Positions 47,596 to 61,046 of a DNA stretch of 64,000 nt are shown here, in pieces (position 1 is the first letter of the stretch; every line of letters starts with the position of its first letter). A program made the translations under genes and the position numbers. The DNA is taken from assembly GCF_933775445.1 (NCBI RefSeq), contig NW_026089506.1, forward strand, positions 1 through 64,000, in the 5' to 3' direction. The notes beneath the pieces are model-generated. The model was not told the origin of the DNA and did no database searches. It saw nothing but the letters and a program-made list of their open reading frames with translations. Source of the stretch: Argentina anserina. Its lineage: Eukaryota; Streptophyta; Magnoliopsida; Rosales; Rosaceae.

Positions 47596-49252
47596 GAGTA
47601 TGTTTACTATTGCAATTTGAGTACCTTTTCAATTCTCGTTTGAGTATCTTTCTGAACGGCTTTCGATGCGAGTTTTTCTTGAATTTGAGAGTGTTTCCAG
47701 TGTGGGCGTGTGTTTCTTTAAAACTGAGTATCTTTCTATCGTTTGAGTATGTTTACTATTGCAATTTGAGTATCTTTTCAATTCTCGTTTGAGTATCTTT
47801 CTGTAATCCTTTCTGATGCGAGTTTCTATTGTATTTGAGAGTGTTTCCAGTGTGGGCGTGTGTTTCTTTCAAACTGAGTATCTTTCTATCGTTTGAGTAT
47901 GTTTACTATTGCAATTGGAGTACCTTTTCAATTCTCGTTTGAGTATCTTTCTGAACGGCTTTCGATGCGAGTTTTTCTTGAATTTGAGAGTGTTTCCAGT
48001 GTGGGCGTGTGTTTCTTTCAAACTGAGTATCTTTCTATCGTTTGAGTATGTTTACTATTGCAATTTGAGTATCTTTTCAATTCTCGTTTGAGTATCTTTC
48101 TGAACGGCTTTCGATGCGAGTTTTTCTTGAATTTGAGAGTGTTTCCAGTGTGGGCGTGTGTTTCTTTAAAACTGAGTATCTTTCTATCGTTTGAGTATGT
48201 TTACTATTGCAATTTGAGTATCTTTTCAATTCTCGTTTGAGTATCTTTCTGTAATCCTTTCTGATGCGAGTTTCTATTGTATTTGAGAGTGTTTCCAGTG
48301 TGGGCGTGTGTTTCTTTAAAACTGAGTATCTTTCTATCGTTTGAGTATGTTTACTATTGCAATTTGAGTATCTTTTCAATTCTCGTTTGAGTATCTTTCT
48401 GTAATCCTTTCTGATGCGAGTTTCTATTGTATTTGAGAGTGTTTCCAGTGTGGGCGTGTGTTTCTTTCAAACTGAGTATCTTTCTATCGTTTGAGTATGT
48501 TTACTATTCCAATTTGAGTATCTTTTCAATTCTCGTTTGAGTATCTTTCTGAACGGCTTTCGATGCGAGTTTTTCTTGAATTTGAGAGTGTTTCCAGTGT
48601 GGGCGTGTGTTTCTTTCAAACTGAGTATCTTTCTATCGTTTGAGTATGTTTACTATTGCAATTTGAGTAGCTTTTCAATTCTCGTTTGAGTATCTTTCTG
48701 AACGGCTTTCGATGCGAGTTTTTCTTGAATTTGAGAGTGTTTCCAGTGTGGGCGTGTGTTTCTTTCAAACTGAGTATCTTTCTATCGTTTGAGTATGTTT
48801 ACTATTGCAATTGGAGTACCTTTTCAATTCTCGTTTGAGTATCTTTCTGAACGGCTTTCGATGCGAGTTTTTCTTGAATTTGATAGTGTTTCCAGTGTGG
48901 GCGTGTGTTTCTTTCAAACTGAGTATCTTTCTATCGTTTGAGTATGTTCACTATTGCAATTTGAGTACCTTTTCAATTCTCGTTTGAGTATCTTTCTGAA
49001 CGGCTTTCGATGCGAGTTTTTCTTGAATTTGAGAGTGTTTCCAGTGTGGGCGTGTGTTTCTTTAAAACTGAGTATCTTTCTATCGTTTGAGTATGTTTAC
49101 TATTGCAATTTGAGTATCTTTTCAATTCTCGTTTGAGTATCTTTCTGTAATCCTTTCTGATGCGAGTTTCTATTGTATTTGAGAGTGTTTCCAGTGTGGG
49201 CGTGTGTTTCTTTCAAACTGAGTATCTTTCTATCGTTTGAGTATGTTTACTA

Positions 49253-51341
49253 TTGCAATTTCAGTACCTTTTCAATTCTCGTTTGAGTATCTTTCTGAAC
49301 GGCTTTCGATGCGAGTTTTTCTTGAATTTGAGAGTGTTTCCAGTGTGGGCGTGTGTTTCTTTCAAACTGAGTATCTTTCTATCGTTTGAGTATGTTTACT
49401 ATTGCAATTTGAGTACCTTTTCAATTCTCGTTTGAGTATCTTTCTGAAGGGCTTTCGATGCGAGTTTTTCTTGAATTTGAGAGTGTTTCCAGTGTGGGCG
49501 TGTGTTTCTTTCAAACTGAGTATCTTTCTATCGTTTGAGTATGTTTACTATTGCAATTTGAGTACCTTTTCAATTCTCGTTTGAGTATCTTTCTGAACGG
49601 CTTTCGATGCGAGTTTTTCTTGAATTTGAGAGTGTTTCCAGTGTGGGCGTGTGTTTCTTTCAAACTGAGTATCTTTCTATCGTTTGAGTATGTTTACTAT
49701 TGCAATTGGAGTACCTTTTCAATTCTCGTTTGAGTATCTTTCTGAACGGCTTTCGATGCGAGTTTTTCTTGAATTTGAGAGTGTTTCTAGTGTGGGCGTG
49801 TGTTTCTTTCAAACTGAGTATCTTTCTATCGTTTGAGTATGTTTACTATTGCAATTTGAGTACCTTTTCAATTCTCGTTTGAGTATCTTTCTGAACGGCT
49901 TTCGATGCGAGTTTTTCTTGAATTTGAGAGTGTTTCCAGTGTGGGCGTGTGTTTCTTTAAAACTGAGTATCTTTCTATCGTTTGAGTATGTTTACTATTG
50001 CAATTTGAGTATCTTTTCAATTCTCGTTTGAGTATCTTTCTGTAATCCTTTCTGATGCGAGTTTCTATTGTATTTGAGAGTGTTTCCAGTGTGGGCGTGT
50101 GTTTCTTTCAAACTGAGTATCTTTCTATCGTTTGAGTATGTTTACTATTGCAATTTCAGTACCTTTTCAATTCTCGTTTGAGTATCTTTCTGAACGGCTT
50201 TCGATGCGAGTTTTTCTTGAATTTGAGAGTGTTTCCAGTGTGGGCGTGTGTTTCTTTCAAACTGAGTATCTTTCTATCGTTTGAGTATGTTTACTATTGC
50301 AATTTGAGTACCTTTTCAATTCTCGTTTGAGTATCTTTCTGTAATCCTTTCTGATGCGAGTTTCTATTGTATTTGAGAGTGTTTCCAGTGTGGGCGTGTG
50401 TTTCTTTCAAACTGAGTATCTTTCTATCGTTTGAGTATGTTTACTATTGCAATTTCAGTACCTTTTCAATTCTCGTTTGAGTATCTTTCTGAACGGCTTT
50501 CGATGCGAGTTTTTCTTGAATTTGAGAGTGTTTCCAGTGTGGGCGTGTGTTTCTTTCAAACTGAGTATCTTTCTATCGTTTGAGTATGTTTACTATTGCA
50601 ATTTGAGTACCTTTTCAATTCTCGTTTGAGTATCTTTCTGAAGGGCTTTCGATGCGAGTTTTTCTTGAATTTGAGAGTGTTTCCAGTGTGGGCGTGTGTT
50701 TCTTTCAAACTGAGTATCTTTCTATCGTTTGAGTATGTTTACTATTGCAATTTGAGTACTTTTTCAATTCTCGTTTGAGTATCTTTCTGAACGGCTTTCG
50801 ATGCGAGTTTTTCTTGAATTTGAGAGTGTTTCCAGTGTGGGCGTGTGTTTCTTTCAAACTGAGTATCTTTCTATCGTTTGAGTATGTTTACTATTGCAAT
50901 TGGAGTACCTTTTCAATTCTCGTTTGAGTATCTTTCTGAACGGCTTTCGATGCGAGTTTTTCTTGAATTTGAGAGTGTTTCCAGTGTGGGCGTGTGTTTC
51001 TTTCAAACTGAGTATCTTTCTATCGTTTGAGTATGTTTACTATTGCAATTTGAGTACCTTTTCAATTCTCGTTTGAGTATCTTTCTGAACGGCTTTCGAT
51101 GCGAGTTTTTCTTGAATTTGAGAGTGTTTCCAGTGTGGGCGTGTGTTTCTTTAAAACTGAGTATCTTTCTATCGTTTGAGTATGTTTACTATTGCAATTT
51201 GAGTATCTTTTCAATTCTCGTTTGAGTATCTTTCTGTAATCCTTTCTGATGCGAGTTTCTATTGTATTTGAGAGTGTTTCCAGTGTGGGCGTGTGTTTCT
51301 TTCAAACTGAGTATCTTTCTATCGTTTGAGTATGTTTACTA
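49253..51341. repeat. 6-monomer units at 49253 and 50447 separated by a 2-monomer insertion
   Basis: Both units are 895 bp. Between them, 50148-50446 holds a Q-linked A plus a B, equivalent to a unit with its middle four monomers deleted. A further partial unit begins at 51342 and at 52388. Confidence 0.84.
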
Positions 51342-52087
51342 TTGCAATTTCAGTACCTTTTCAATTCTCGTTTGAGTATCTTTCTGAACGGCTTTCGATG
51401 CGAGTTTTTCTTGAATTTGAGAGTGTTTCCAGTGTGGGCGTGTGTTTCTTTCAAACTGAGTATCTTTCTATCGTTTGAGTATGTTTACTATTGCAATTTG
51501 AGTACCTTTTCAATTCTCGTTTGAGTATCTTTCTGAAGGGCTTTCGATGCGAGTTTTTCTTGAATTTGAGAGTGTTTCCAGTGTGGGCGTGTGTTTCTTT
51601 CAAACTGAGTATCTTTCTATCGTTTGAGTATGTTTACTATTGCAATTTGAGTACTTTTTCAATTCTCGTTTGAGTATCTTTCTGAACGGCTTTCGATGCG
51701 AGTTTTTCTTGAATTTGAGAGTGTTTCCAGTGTGGGCGTGTGTTTCTTTCAAACTGAGTATCTTTCTATCGTTTGAGTATGTTTACTATTGCAATTTGAG
51801 TACCTTTTCAATTCTCGTTTGAGTATCTTTCTGAACGGCTCTCGATGCGAGTTTTTCTTGAATTTGAGAGTGTTTCCAGTGTGGGCGTGTGTTTCTTTCA
51901 AACTGAGTATCTTTCTATCGTTTGAGTATGTTTACTATTGCAATTTGAGTATCTTTTCAATTCTAATTTGAGTATGTTTCTGTATGGCTTTCTGATGCGA
52001 GTTTCTCTTGAATTTGAGAGTGTTTCCAGTGTGGGCGTGTGTTTCTTTAAAACTGAGTATCTTTCTATCGTTTGAGTATGTTTACTA

Positions 52088-53283
52088 TTGCAATTTGAGT
52101 ATGTTTTCAATTCTCGTTTGAGTATCTTTCTGTAATCCTTTCTGATGCGAGTTTCTATTGTATTTGAGAGTGTTTCCAGTGTGGGCGTGTGTTTCTTTCA
52201 AACTGAGTATCTTTCTATCGTTTGAGTATGTTTACTATTGCAATTTGAGTATCTTTTCAATTCTCGTTTGAGTATCTTTCTGTAATCCTTTCTGATGCGA
52301 GTTTCTATTGTATTTGAGAGTGTTTCCAGTGTGGGCGTGTGTTTCTTTCAAACTGAGTATCTTTCTATCGTTTGAGTATGTTTACTATTGCAATTTCAGT
52401 ACCTTTTCAATTCTCGTTTGAGTATCTTTCTGAACGGCTTTCGATGCGAGTTTTTCTTGAATTTGAGAGTGTTTCCAGTGTGGGCGTGTGTTTCTTTCAA
52501 ACTGAGTATCTTTCTATCGTTTGAGTATGTTTACTATTGCAATTTGAGTACCTTTTCAATTCTCGTTTGAGTATCTTTCTGAAGGGCTTTCGATGCGAGT
52601 TTTTCTTGAATTTGAGAGTGTTTCCAGTGTGGGCGTGTGTTTCTTTCAAACTGAGTATCTTTCTATCGTTTGAGTATGTTTACTATTGCAATTTGAGTAC
52701 TTTTTCAATTCTCGTTTGAGTATCTTTCTGAACGGCTTTCGATGCGAGTTTTTCTTGAATTTGAGAGTGTTTCCAGTGTGGGCGTGTGTTTCTTTCAAAC
52801 TGAGTATCTTTCTATCGTTTGAGTATGTTTACTATTGCAATTTGAGTACCTTTTCAATTCTCGTTTGAGTATCTTTCTGAACGGCTCTCGATGCGAGTTT
52901 TTCTTGAATTTGAGAGTGTTTCCAGTGTGGGCGTGTGTTTTTTTCAAACTGAGTATCTTTCTATCGTTTGAGTATGTTTACTATTGCAATTTGAGTATCT
53001 TTTCAATTCTAATTTGAGTATGTTTCTGTATGGCTTTCTGATGCGAGTTTCTCTTGAATTTGAGAGTGTTTCCAGTGTGGGCGTGTGTTTCTTTAAAACT
53101 GAGTATCTTTCTATCGTTTGAGTATGTTTACTATTGCAATTTGAGTATGTTTTCAATTCTCGTTTGAGTATCTTTCTGTAATCCTTTCTGATGCGAGTTT
53201 CTATTGTATTTGAGAGTGTTTCCAGTGTGGGCGTGTGTTTCTTTCAAACTGAGTATCTTTCTATCGTTTGAGTATGTTTACTA
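52088..53283. repeat. B-B pair followed by a 6-monomer variant with CTCTCG-C-B ending
   Basis: Two B monomers (52088 and 52238) stand side by side, then Q-linked A, GAAGGGC A, a TACT-linked A, CTCTCG A, C and B. The same ending is found at 46713-47609, 51342-52237 and 55224-56120, so it is a stable alternative form of the 6-monomer unit. Confidence 0.82.
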
Positions 53284-53432
53284 TTGCAATTTGAGTACCT
53301 TTTCAATTCTCGTTTGAGTATCTTTCTGAACGGCTTTCGATGCGAGTTTTTCTTGAATTTGAGAGTGTTTCCAGTGTGGGCGTGTGTTTCTTTCAAACTG
53401 AGTATCTTTCTATCGTTTGAGTATGTTTACTA

Positions 53433-53582
53433 TTGCAATTTGAGTATCTTTTCAATTCTCGTTTGAGTATGTTTCTGTAAGGCTTTCTGATGCGAGTTTC
53501 TATTGTATTTGAGAGTGTTTCCAGTGTGGGCGTGTGTGTCTTTCAAACTGAGTATCTTTCTATCGTTTGAGTATGTTTACTA
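53433..53582. repeat. Chimeric monomer, D head and B body
   Basis: It starts with GTATGTTTCTGTAAGGC (D) and continues with TTTCTATTGTATTTGAG and CGTGTGTGTC (B). It is the only D-derived piece seen between 35.5 and 63.5 kb. Confidence 0.82.
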
Positions 53583-54328
53583 TTGCAATTTCAGTACCTT
53601 TTCAATTCTCGTTTGAGTATCTTTCTGAACGGCTTTCGATACGAGTTTTTCTTGAATTTGAGAGTGTTTCCAGTGTGGGCGTGTGTTTCTTTCAAACTGA
53701 GTATCTTTCTATCGTTTGAGTATGTTTACTATTGCAATTTGAGTAGCTTTTCAATTCTCGTTTGAGTATCTTTCTGAACGGCTTTCGATGCGAGTTTTTC
53801 TTGAATTTGAGAGTGTTTCCAGTGTGGGCGTGTGTTTCTTTCAAACTGAGTATCTTTCTATCGTTTGAGTATGTTTACTATTGCAATTGGAGTACCTTTT
53901 CAATTCTCATTTGAGTATCTTTCTGAACGGCTTTCGATGCGAGTTTTTCTTGAATTTGATAGTGTTTCCAGTGTGGGCGTGTGTTTCTTTCAAACTGAGT
54001 ATCTTTCTATCGTTTGAGTATGTTCACTATTGCAATTTGAGTACCTTTTCAATTCTCGTTTGAGTATCTTTCTGAACGGCTTTCGATGCGAGTTTTTCTT
54101 GAATTTGAGAGTGTTTCCAGTGTGGGCGTGTGTTTCTTTAAAACTGAGTATCTTTCTATCGTTTGAGTATGTTTACTATTGCAATTTGAGTATCTTTTCA
54201 ATTCTCGTTTGAGTATCTTTCTGTAATCCTTTCTGATGCGAGTTTCTATTGTATTTGAGAGTGTTTCCAGTGTGGGCGTGTGTTTCTTTCAAACTGAGTA
54301 TCTTTCTATCGTTTGAGTATGTTTACTA

Positions 54329-55223
54329 TTGCAATTTCAGTACCTTTTCAATTCTCGTTTGAGTATCTTTCTGAACGGCTTTCGATGCGAGTTTTTCTTG
54401 AATTTGAGAGTGTTTCCAGTGTGGGCGTGTGTTTCTTTCAAACTGAGTATCTTTCTATCGTTTGAGTATGTTTACTATTGCAATTTGAGTACCTTTTCAA
54501 TTCTCGTTTGAGTATCTTTCTGAAGGGCTTTCGATGCGAGTTTTTCTTGAATTTGAGAGTGTTTCCAGTGTGGGCGTGTGTTTCTTTCAAACTGAGTATC
54601 TTTCTATCGTTTGAGTATGTTTACTATTGCAATTTGAGTACCTTTTCAATTCTCGTTTGAGTATCTTTCTGAACGGCTTTCGATGCGAGTTTTTCTTGAA
54701 TTTGAGAGTGTTTCCAGTGTGGGCGTGTGTTTCTTTCAAACTGAGTATCTTTCTATCGTTTGAGTATGTTTACTATTGCAATTGGAGTACCTTTTCAATT
54801 CTCGTTTGAGTATCTTTCTGAACGGCTTTCGATGCGAGTTTTTCTTGAATTTGAGAGTGTTTCCAGTGTGGGCGTGTGTTTCTTTCAAACTGAGTATCTT
54901 TCTATCGTTTGAGTATGTTTACTATTGCAATTTGAGTACCTTTTCAATTCTCGTTTGAGTATCTTTCTGAACGGCTTTCGATGCGAGTTTTTCTTGAATT
55001 TGAAAGTGTTTCCAGTGTGGGCGTGTGTTTCTTTAAAACTGAGTATCTTTCTATCGTTTGAGTATGTTTACTATTGCAATTTGAGTATCTTTTCAATTCT
55101 CGTTTGAGTATCTTTCTGTAATCCTTTCTGATGCGAGTTTCTATTGTATTTGAGAGTGTTTCCAGTGTGGGCGTGTGTTTCTTTCAAACTGAGTATCTTT
55201 CTATCGTTTGAGTATGTTTACTA
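54329..55223. repeat. 6-monomer unit (895 bp), rightmost full copy
   Basis: Same order as 44923-45817. The fifth monomer has TTTGAAAG instead of TTTGAGAG, a change also found in the matching position near 57241. Confidence 0.85.
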
Positions 55224-56100
55224 TTGCAATTTCAGTACCTTTTCAATTCTCGTTTGAGTATCTTTCTGAACGGCTTTCGATGCGAGTTTTTCTTGAATTT
55301 GAGAGTGTTTCCAGTGTGGGCGTGTGTTTCTTTCAAACTGAGTATCTTTCTATCGTTTGAGTATGTTTACTATTGCAATTTGAGTACCTTTTCAATTCTC
55401 GTTTGAGTATCTTTCTGAAGGGCTTTCGATGCGAGTTTTTCTTGAATTTGAGAGTGTTTCCAGTGTGGGCGTGTGTTTCTTTCAAACTGAGTATCTTTCT
55501 ATCGTTTGAATATGTTTACTATTGCAATTTGAGTACTTTTTCAATTCTCGTTTGAGTATCTTTCTGAACGGCTTTCGATGCGAGTTTTTCTTGAATTTGA
55601 GAGTGTTTCCAGTGTGGGCGTGTGTTTCTTTCAAACTGAGTATCTTTCTATCGTTTGAGTATGTTTACTATTGCAATTTGAGTACCTTTTCAATTCTCGT
55701 TTGAGTATCTTTCTGAACGGCTCTCGATGCGAGTTTTTCTTGAATTTGAGAGTGTTTCCAGTGTGGGCGTGTGTTTTTTTCAAACTGAGTATCTTTCTAT
55801 CGTTTGAGTATGTTTACTATTGCAATTTGAGTATCTTTTCAATTCTAATTTGAGTATGTTTCTGTATGGCTTTCTGATGCGAGTTTTTCTTGAATTTGAG
55901 AGTGTTTCCAGTGTGGGCGTGTGTTTCTTTAAAACTGAGTATCTTTCTATCGTTTGAGTATGTTTACTATTGCAATTTGAGTATGTTTTCAATTCTCGTT
56001 TGAGTATCTTTCTGTAATCCTTTCTGATGCGAGTTTCTATTGTATTTGAGAGTGTTTCCAGTGTGGGCGTGTGTTTCTTTCAAACTGAGTATCTTTCTAT

Positions 56101-56106
56101 CGTTTT
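56101..56106 (+). other. Extra T (CGTTTT), copy 3 of 4
   Basis: Same insertion and context. It marks the boundary of the domain VIII block starting at 56121. The homologous boundary at 58210 lacks it. Confidence 0.85.
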
Positions 56107-56120
56107 GAGTATGTTTACTA

Positions 56121-58209
56121 TTGCAATTTGAGTACCTTTTCAATTCTCGTTTGAGTATCTTTCTGAACGGCTTTCGATGCGAGTTTTTCTTGAATTTGAG
56201 AGTGTTTCCAGTGTGGGCGTGTGTTTCTTTAAAACTGAGTATCTTTCTATCGTTTGAGTATGTTTACTATTGCAATTTGAGTATCTTTTCAATTCTCGTT
56301 TGAGTATCTTTCTGTAATCCTTTCTGATGCGAGTTTCTATTGTATTTGAGAGTGTTTCCAGTGTGGGCGTGTGTTTCTTTCAAACTGAGTATCTTTCTAT
56401 CGTTTGAGTATGTTTACTATTGCAATTGGAGTACCTTTTCAATTCTCGTTTGAGTATCTTTCTGAACGGCTTTCGATGCGAGTTTTTCTTGAATTTGAGA
56501 GTGTTTCCAGTGTGGGCGTGTGTTTCTTTCAAACTGAGTATCTTTCTATCGTTTGAGTATGTTTACTATTGCAATTTGAGTATCTTTTCAATTCTCGTTT
56601 GAGTATCTTTCTGAACGGCTTTCGATGCGTGTTTTTCTTGAATTTGAGAGTGTTTCCAGTGTGGGCGTGTGTTTCTTTCAAACTGAGTATCTTTCTATCG
56701 TTTGAGTATGTTTACTATTGCAATTTGAGTATCTTTTCAATTCTCGTTTGAGTATCTTTCTGAATGGCTTTCGATGCGAGTTTTTCTTGAATTTGAGAGT
56801 GTTTCCAGTGTGGGCGTGTGTTTCTTTCAAACTGAGTATCCTTCTATCGTTTGAGTATGTTTACTATTGCAATTGGAGTACCTTTTCAATTCTCGTTTGA
56901 GTATCTTTCTGAACGGCTTTCGATGCGAGTTTTTCTTGAATTTGAGAGTGTTTCCAGTGTGGGCGTGTGTTTCTTTCAAACTGAGTATCTTTCTATCGTT
57001 TGAGTATGTTTACTATTGCAATTTGAGTATCTTTTCAATTCTCGTTTGAGTATCTTTCTGAACGGCTTTCGATGCGAGTTTTTCTTGAATTTGAGAGTGT
57101 TTCCAGTGTGGGCGTGTGTTTCTTTCAAACTGAGTATCTTTCTATCGTTTGAGTATGTTTACTATTGCAATTTGAGTACCTTTTCAATTCTCGTTTGAGT
57201 ATCTTTCTGAACGGCTTTCGATGCGAGTTTTTCTTGAATTTGAAAGTGTTTCCAGTGTGGGCGTGTGTTTCTTTAAAACTGAGTATCTTTCTATCGTTTG
57301 AGTATGTTTACTATTGCAATTTGAGTATCTTTTCAATTCTCGTTTGAGTATCTTTCTGTAATCCTTTCTGATGCGAGTTTCTATTGTATTTGAGAGTGTT
57401 TCCAGTGTGGGCGTGTGTTTCTTTCAAACTGAGTATCTTTCTATCGTTTGAGTATGTTTACTATTGCAATTTCAGTACCTTTTCAATTCTCGTTTGAGTA
57501 TCTTTCTGAACGGCTTTCGATGCGAGTTTTTCTTGAATTTGAGAGTGTTTCCAGTGTGGGCGTGTGTTTCTTTCAAACTGAGTATCTTTCTATCGTTTGA
57601 GTATGTTTACTATTGCAATTTGAGTACCTTTTCAATTCTCGTTTGAGTATCTTTCTGAAGGGCTTTCGATGCGAGTTTTTCTTGAATTTGAGAGTGTTTC
57701 CAGTGTGGGCGTGTGTTTCTTTCAAACTGAGTATCTTTCTATCGTTTGAGTATGTTTACTATTGCAATTTGAGTACTTTTTCAATTCTCGTTTGAGTATC
57801 TTTCTGAACGGCTTTCGATGCGAGTTTTTCTTGAATTTGAGAGTGTTTCCAGTGTGGGCGTGTGTTTCTTTCAAACTGAGTATCTTTCTATCGTTTGAGT
57901 ATGTTTACTATTGCAATTTGAGTACCTTTTCAATTCTCGTTTGAGTATCTTTCTGAACGGCTCTCGATGCGAGTTTTTCTTGAATTTGAGAGTGTTTCCA
58001 GTGTGGGCGTGTGTTTTTTTCAAACTGAGTATCTTTCTATCGTTTGAGTATGTTTACTATTGCAATTTGAGTATCTTTTCAATTCTCGTTTGAGTATCTT
58101 TCTGTAATCCTTTCTGATGCGAGTTTCTATTGTATTTGAGAGTGTTTCCAGTGTGGGCGTGTGTTTCTTTCAAACTGAGTATCTTTCTATCGTTTGAGTA
58201 TGTTTACTA
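56121..58209. repeat. Domain VIII block 1 (14 monomers, 2,089 bp)
   Basis: Begins A, B, W-linked A, GATGCGTG A, CCTTC A and ends with the GAAGGGC, TACT, CTCTCG series and a B directly after the CTCTCG monomer. Its C monomer is missing compared with the other blocks. Confidence 0.82.
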
Positions 58210-61046
58210 TTGCAATTTGAGTACCTTTTCAATTCTCGTTTGAGTATCTTTCTGAACGGCTTTCGATGCGAGTTTTTCTTGAATTTGAGAGTGTTTCCAG
58301 TGTGGGCGTGTGTTTCTTTAAAACTGAGTATCTTTCTATCGTTTGAGTATGTTTACTATTGCAATTTGAGTATCTTTTCAATTCTCGTTTGAGTATCTTT
58401 CTGTAATCCTTTCTGATGCGAGTTTCTATTGTATTTGAGAGTGTTTCCAGTGTGGGCGTGTGTTTCTTTCAAACTGAGTATCTTTCTATCGTTTGAGTAT
58501 GTTTACTATTGCAATTGGAGTACCTTTTCAATTCTCGTTTGAGTATCTTTCTGAACGGCTTTCGATGCGAGTTTTTCTTGAATTTGAGAGTGTTTCCAGT
58601 GTGGGCGTGTGTTTCTTTCAAACTGAGTATCTTTCTATCGTTTGAGTATGTTTACTATTGCAATTTGAGTATCTTTTCAATTCTCGTTTGAGTATCTTTC
58701 TGAACGGCTTTCGATGCGTGTTTTTCTTGAATTTGAGAGTGTTTCCAGTTTGGGCGTGTGTTTCTTTCAAACTGAGTATCTTTATATCGTTTGAGTATGT
58801 TTACTATTGCAATTTGAGTATCTTTTCAATTCTCGTTTGAGTATCTTTCTGAATGGCTTTCGATGCGAGTTTTTCTTGAATTTGAGAGTGTTTCCAGTGT
58901 GGGCGTGTGTTTCTTTCAAACTGAGTATCCTTCTATCGTTTGAGTATGTTTACTATTGCAATTGGAGTACCTTTTCAATTCTCGTTTGAGTATCTTTCTG
59001 AACGGCTTTCGATGCGAGTTTTTCTTGAATTTGAGAGTGTTTCCAGTGTGGGCGTGTGTTTCTTTAGAACTGAGTATCTTTCTATCGTTTGAGTATGTTT
59101 ACTATTGCAATTTGAGTATCTTTTCAATTCTCGTTTGAGTATCTTTCTGTAATTCTTTCTGATGCGAGTTTCTATTGTATTTGAGAGTGTTTCCAGTGTG
59201 GGCGTGTGTTTCTTTCAAACTGAGTATCTTTCTATCGTTTGAGTATGTTTACTATTGCAATTGGAGTACCTTTTCAATTCTCGTTTGAGTATCTTTCTGA
59301 ACGGCTTTCGATGCGAGTTTTTCTTGAATTTGAGATTGTTTCCAGTGTGGGCGTGTGTTTCTTTCAAACTGAGTATCTTTCTATCGTTTGAGTATGTTTA
59401 CTATTGCAATTTGAGTACCTTTTCAATTCTCGTTTGAGTATCTTTCTGAACGGCTTTCGATGCGAGTTTTTCTTGAATTTGAGAGTGTTTCCAGTGTGGG
59501 CGTGTGTTTCTTTAAAACTGAGTATCTTTCTATCGTTTGAGTATGTTTACTATTGCAATTTGAGTATCTTTTCAATTCTCGTTTGAGTATCTTTCTGTAA
59601 TCCTTTCTGATGCGAGTTTCTATTGTATTTGAGAGTGTTTCCAGTGTGGGCGTGTGTTTCTTTCAAACTGAGTATCTTTCTATCGTTTGAGTATGTTTAC
59701 TATTGCAATTTGAGTACCTTTTCAATTCTCGTTTGAGTATCTTTCTGAAGGGCTTTCGATGCGAGTTTTTCTTGAATTTGAGAGTGTTTCCAGTGTGGGC
59801 GTGTGTTTCTTTCAAACTGAGTATCTTTCTATCGTTTGAGTATGTTTACTATTGCAATTTGAGTACCTTTTCAATTCTCGTTTGAGTATCTTTCTGAAGC
59901 GCTTTCGATGCGAGTTTTTCTTGAATTTGAGAGTGTTTCCAGTGTGGGCGTGTGTTTCTTTCAAACTGAGTATCTTTCTATCGTTTGAGTATGTTTACTA
60001 TTGCAATTGGAGTACCTTTTCAATTCTCGTTTGAGTATCTTTCTGAACGGCTTTCGATGCGAGTTTTTCTTGAATTTGAGAGTGTTTCCAGTGTGGGCGT
60101 GTGTTTCTTTCAAACTGAGTATCTTTCTATCGTTTGAGTATGTTTACTATTGCAATTTGAGTACCTTTTCAATTCTCGTTTGAGTATCTTTCTGAAGCGC
60201 TTTCGATGCGAGTTTTTCTTGAATTTGAGAGTGTTTCCAGTGTGGGCGTGTGTTTCTTTCAAACTGAGTATCTTTCTATCGTTTGAGTATGTTTACTATT
60301 GCAATTGGAGTACCTTTTCAATTCTCGTTTGAGTATCTTTCTGAACGGCTTTCGATGCGAGTTTTTCTTGAATTTGAGATTGTTTCCAGTGTGGGCGTGT
60401 GTTTCTTTCAAACTGAGTATCTTTCTATCGTTTGAGTATGTTTACTATTGCAATTTGAGTACCTTTTCAATTCTCGTTTGAGTATCTTTCTGAACGGCTT
60501 TCGATGCGAGTTTTTCTTGAATTTGAGAGTGTTTCCAGTGTGGGCGTGTGTTTCTTTCAAACTGAGTATCTTTCTATCGTTTGAGTATGTTTACTATTGC
60601 AATTTGAGTACCTTTTCAATTCTCGTTTGAGTATCTTTCTGAACGGCTCTCGATGCGAGTTTTTCTTGAATTTGAGAGTGTTTCCAGTGTGGGCGTGTGT
60701 TTTTTTCAAACTGAGTATCTTTCTATCGTTTGAGTATGTTTACTATTGCAATTTGAGTATCTTTTCAATTCTAATTTGAGTATGTTTCTGTATGGCTTTC
60801 TGATGCGAGTTTCTCTTGAATTTGAGAGTGTTTCTAGTGTGGGCGTGTGTTTCTTTAAAACTGAGTATCTTTCTATCGTTTGAGTATGTTTACTATTGCA
60901 ATTTGAGTATGTTTTCAATTCTCGTTTGAGTATCGTTCTGTAATCCTTTCTGATGCGAGTTTCTATTGTATTTGAGAGTGTTTCCAGTGTGGGCGTGTGT
61001 TTCTTTCAAACTGAGTATCTTTCTATCGTTTTGAGTATGTTTACTA
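58210..61046. repeat. Domain VIII block 2 (19 monomers)
   Basis: Same opening as 56121, then a B with GTAATTC, a GATTG A and an internal dimer of GAAGCGC A plus W-linked A (59852 and 60150, offset 298 bp). Private changes are GTTTGGGCG near 58749, TTTATATCG near 58783 and CTTTAGAAC near 59062. Confidence 0.83.
61027..61032 (+). other. Extra T (CGTTTT), copy 4 of 4
   Basis: Same insertion and context at the boundary of the block starting at 61047. This B also has TATCGTTC near 60932. Confidence 0.85.
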
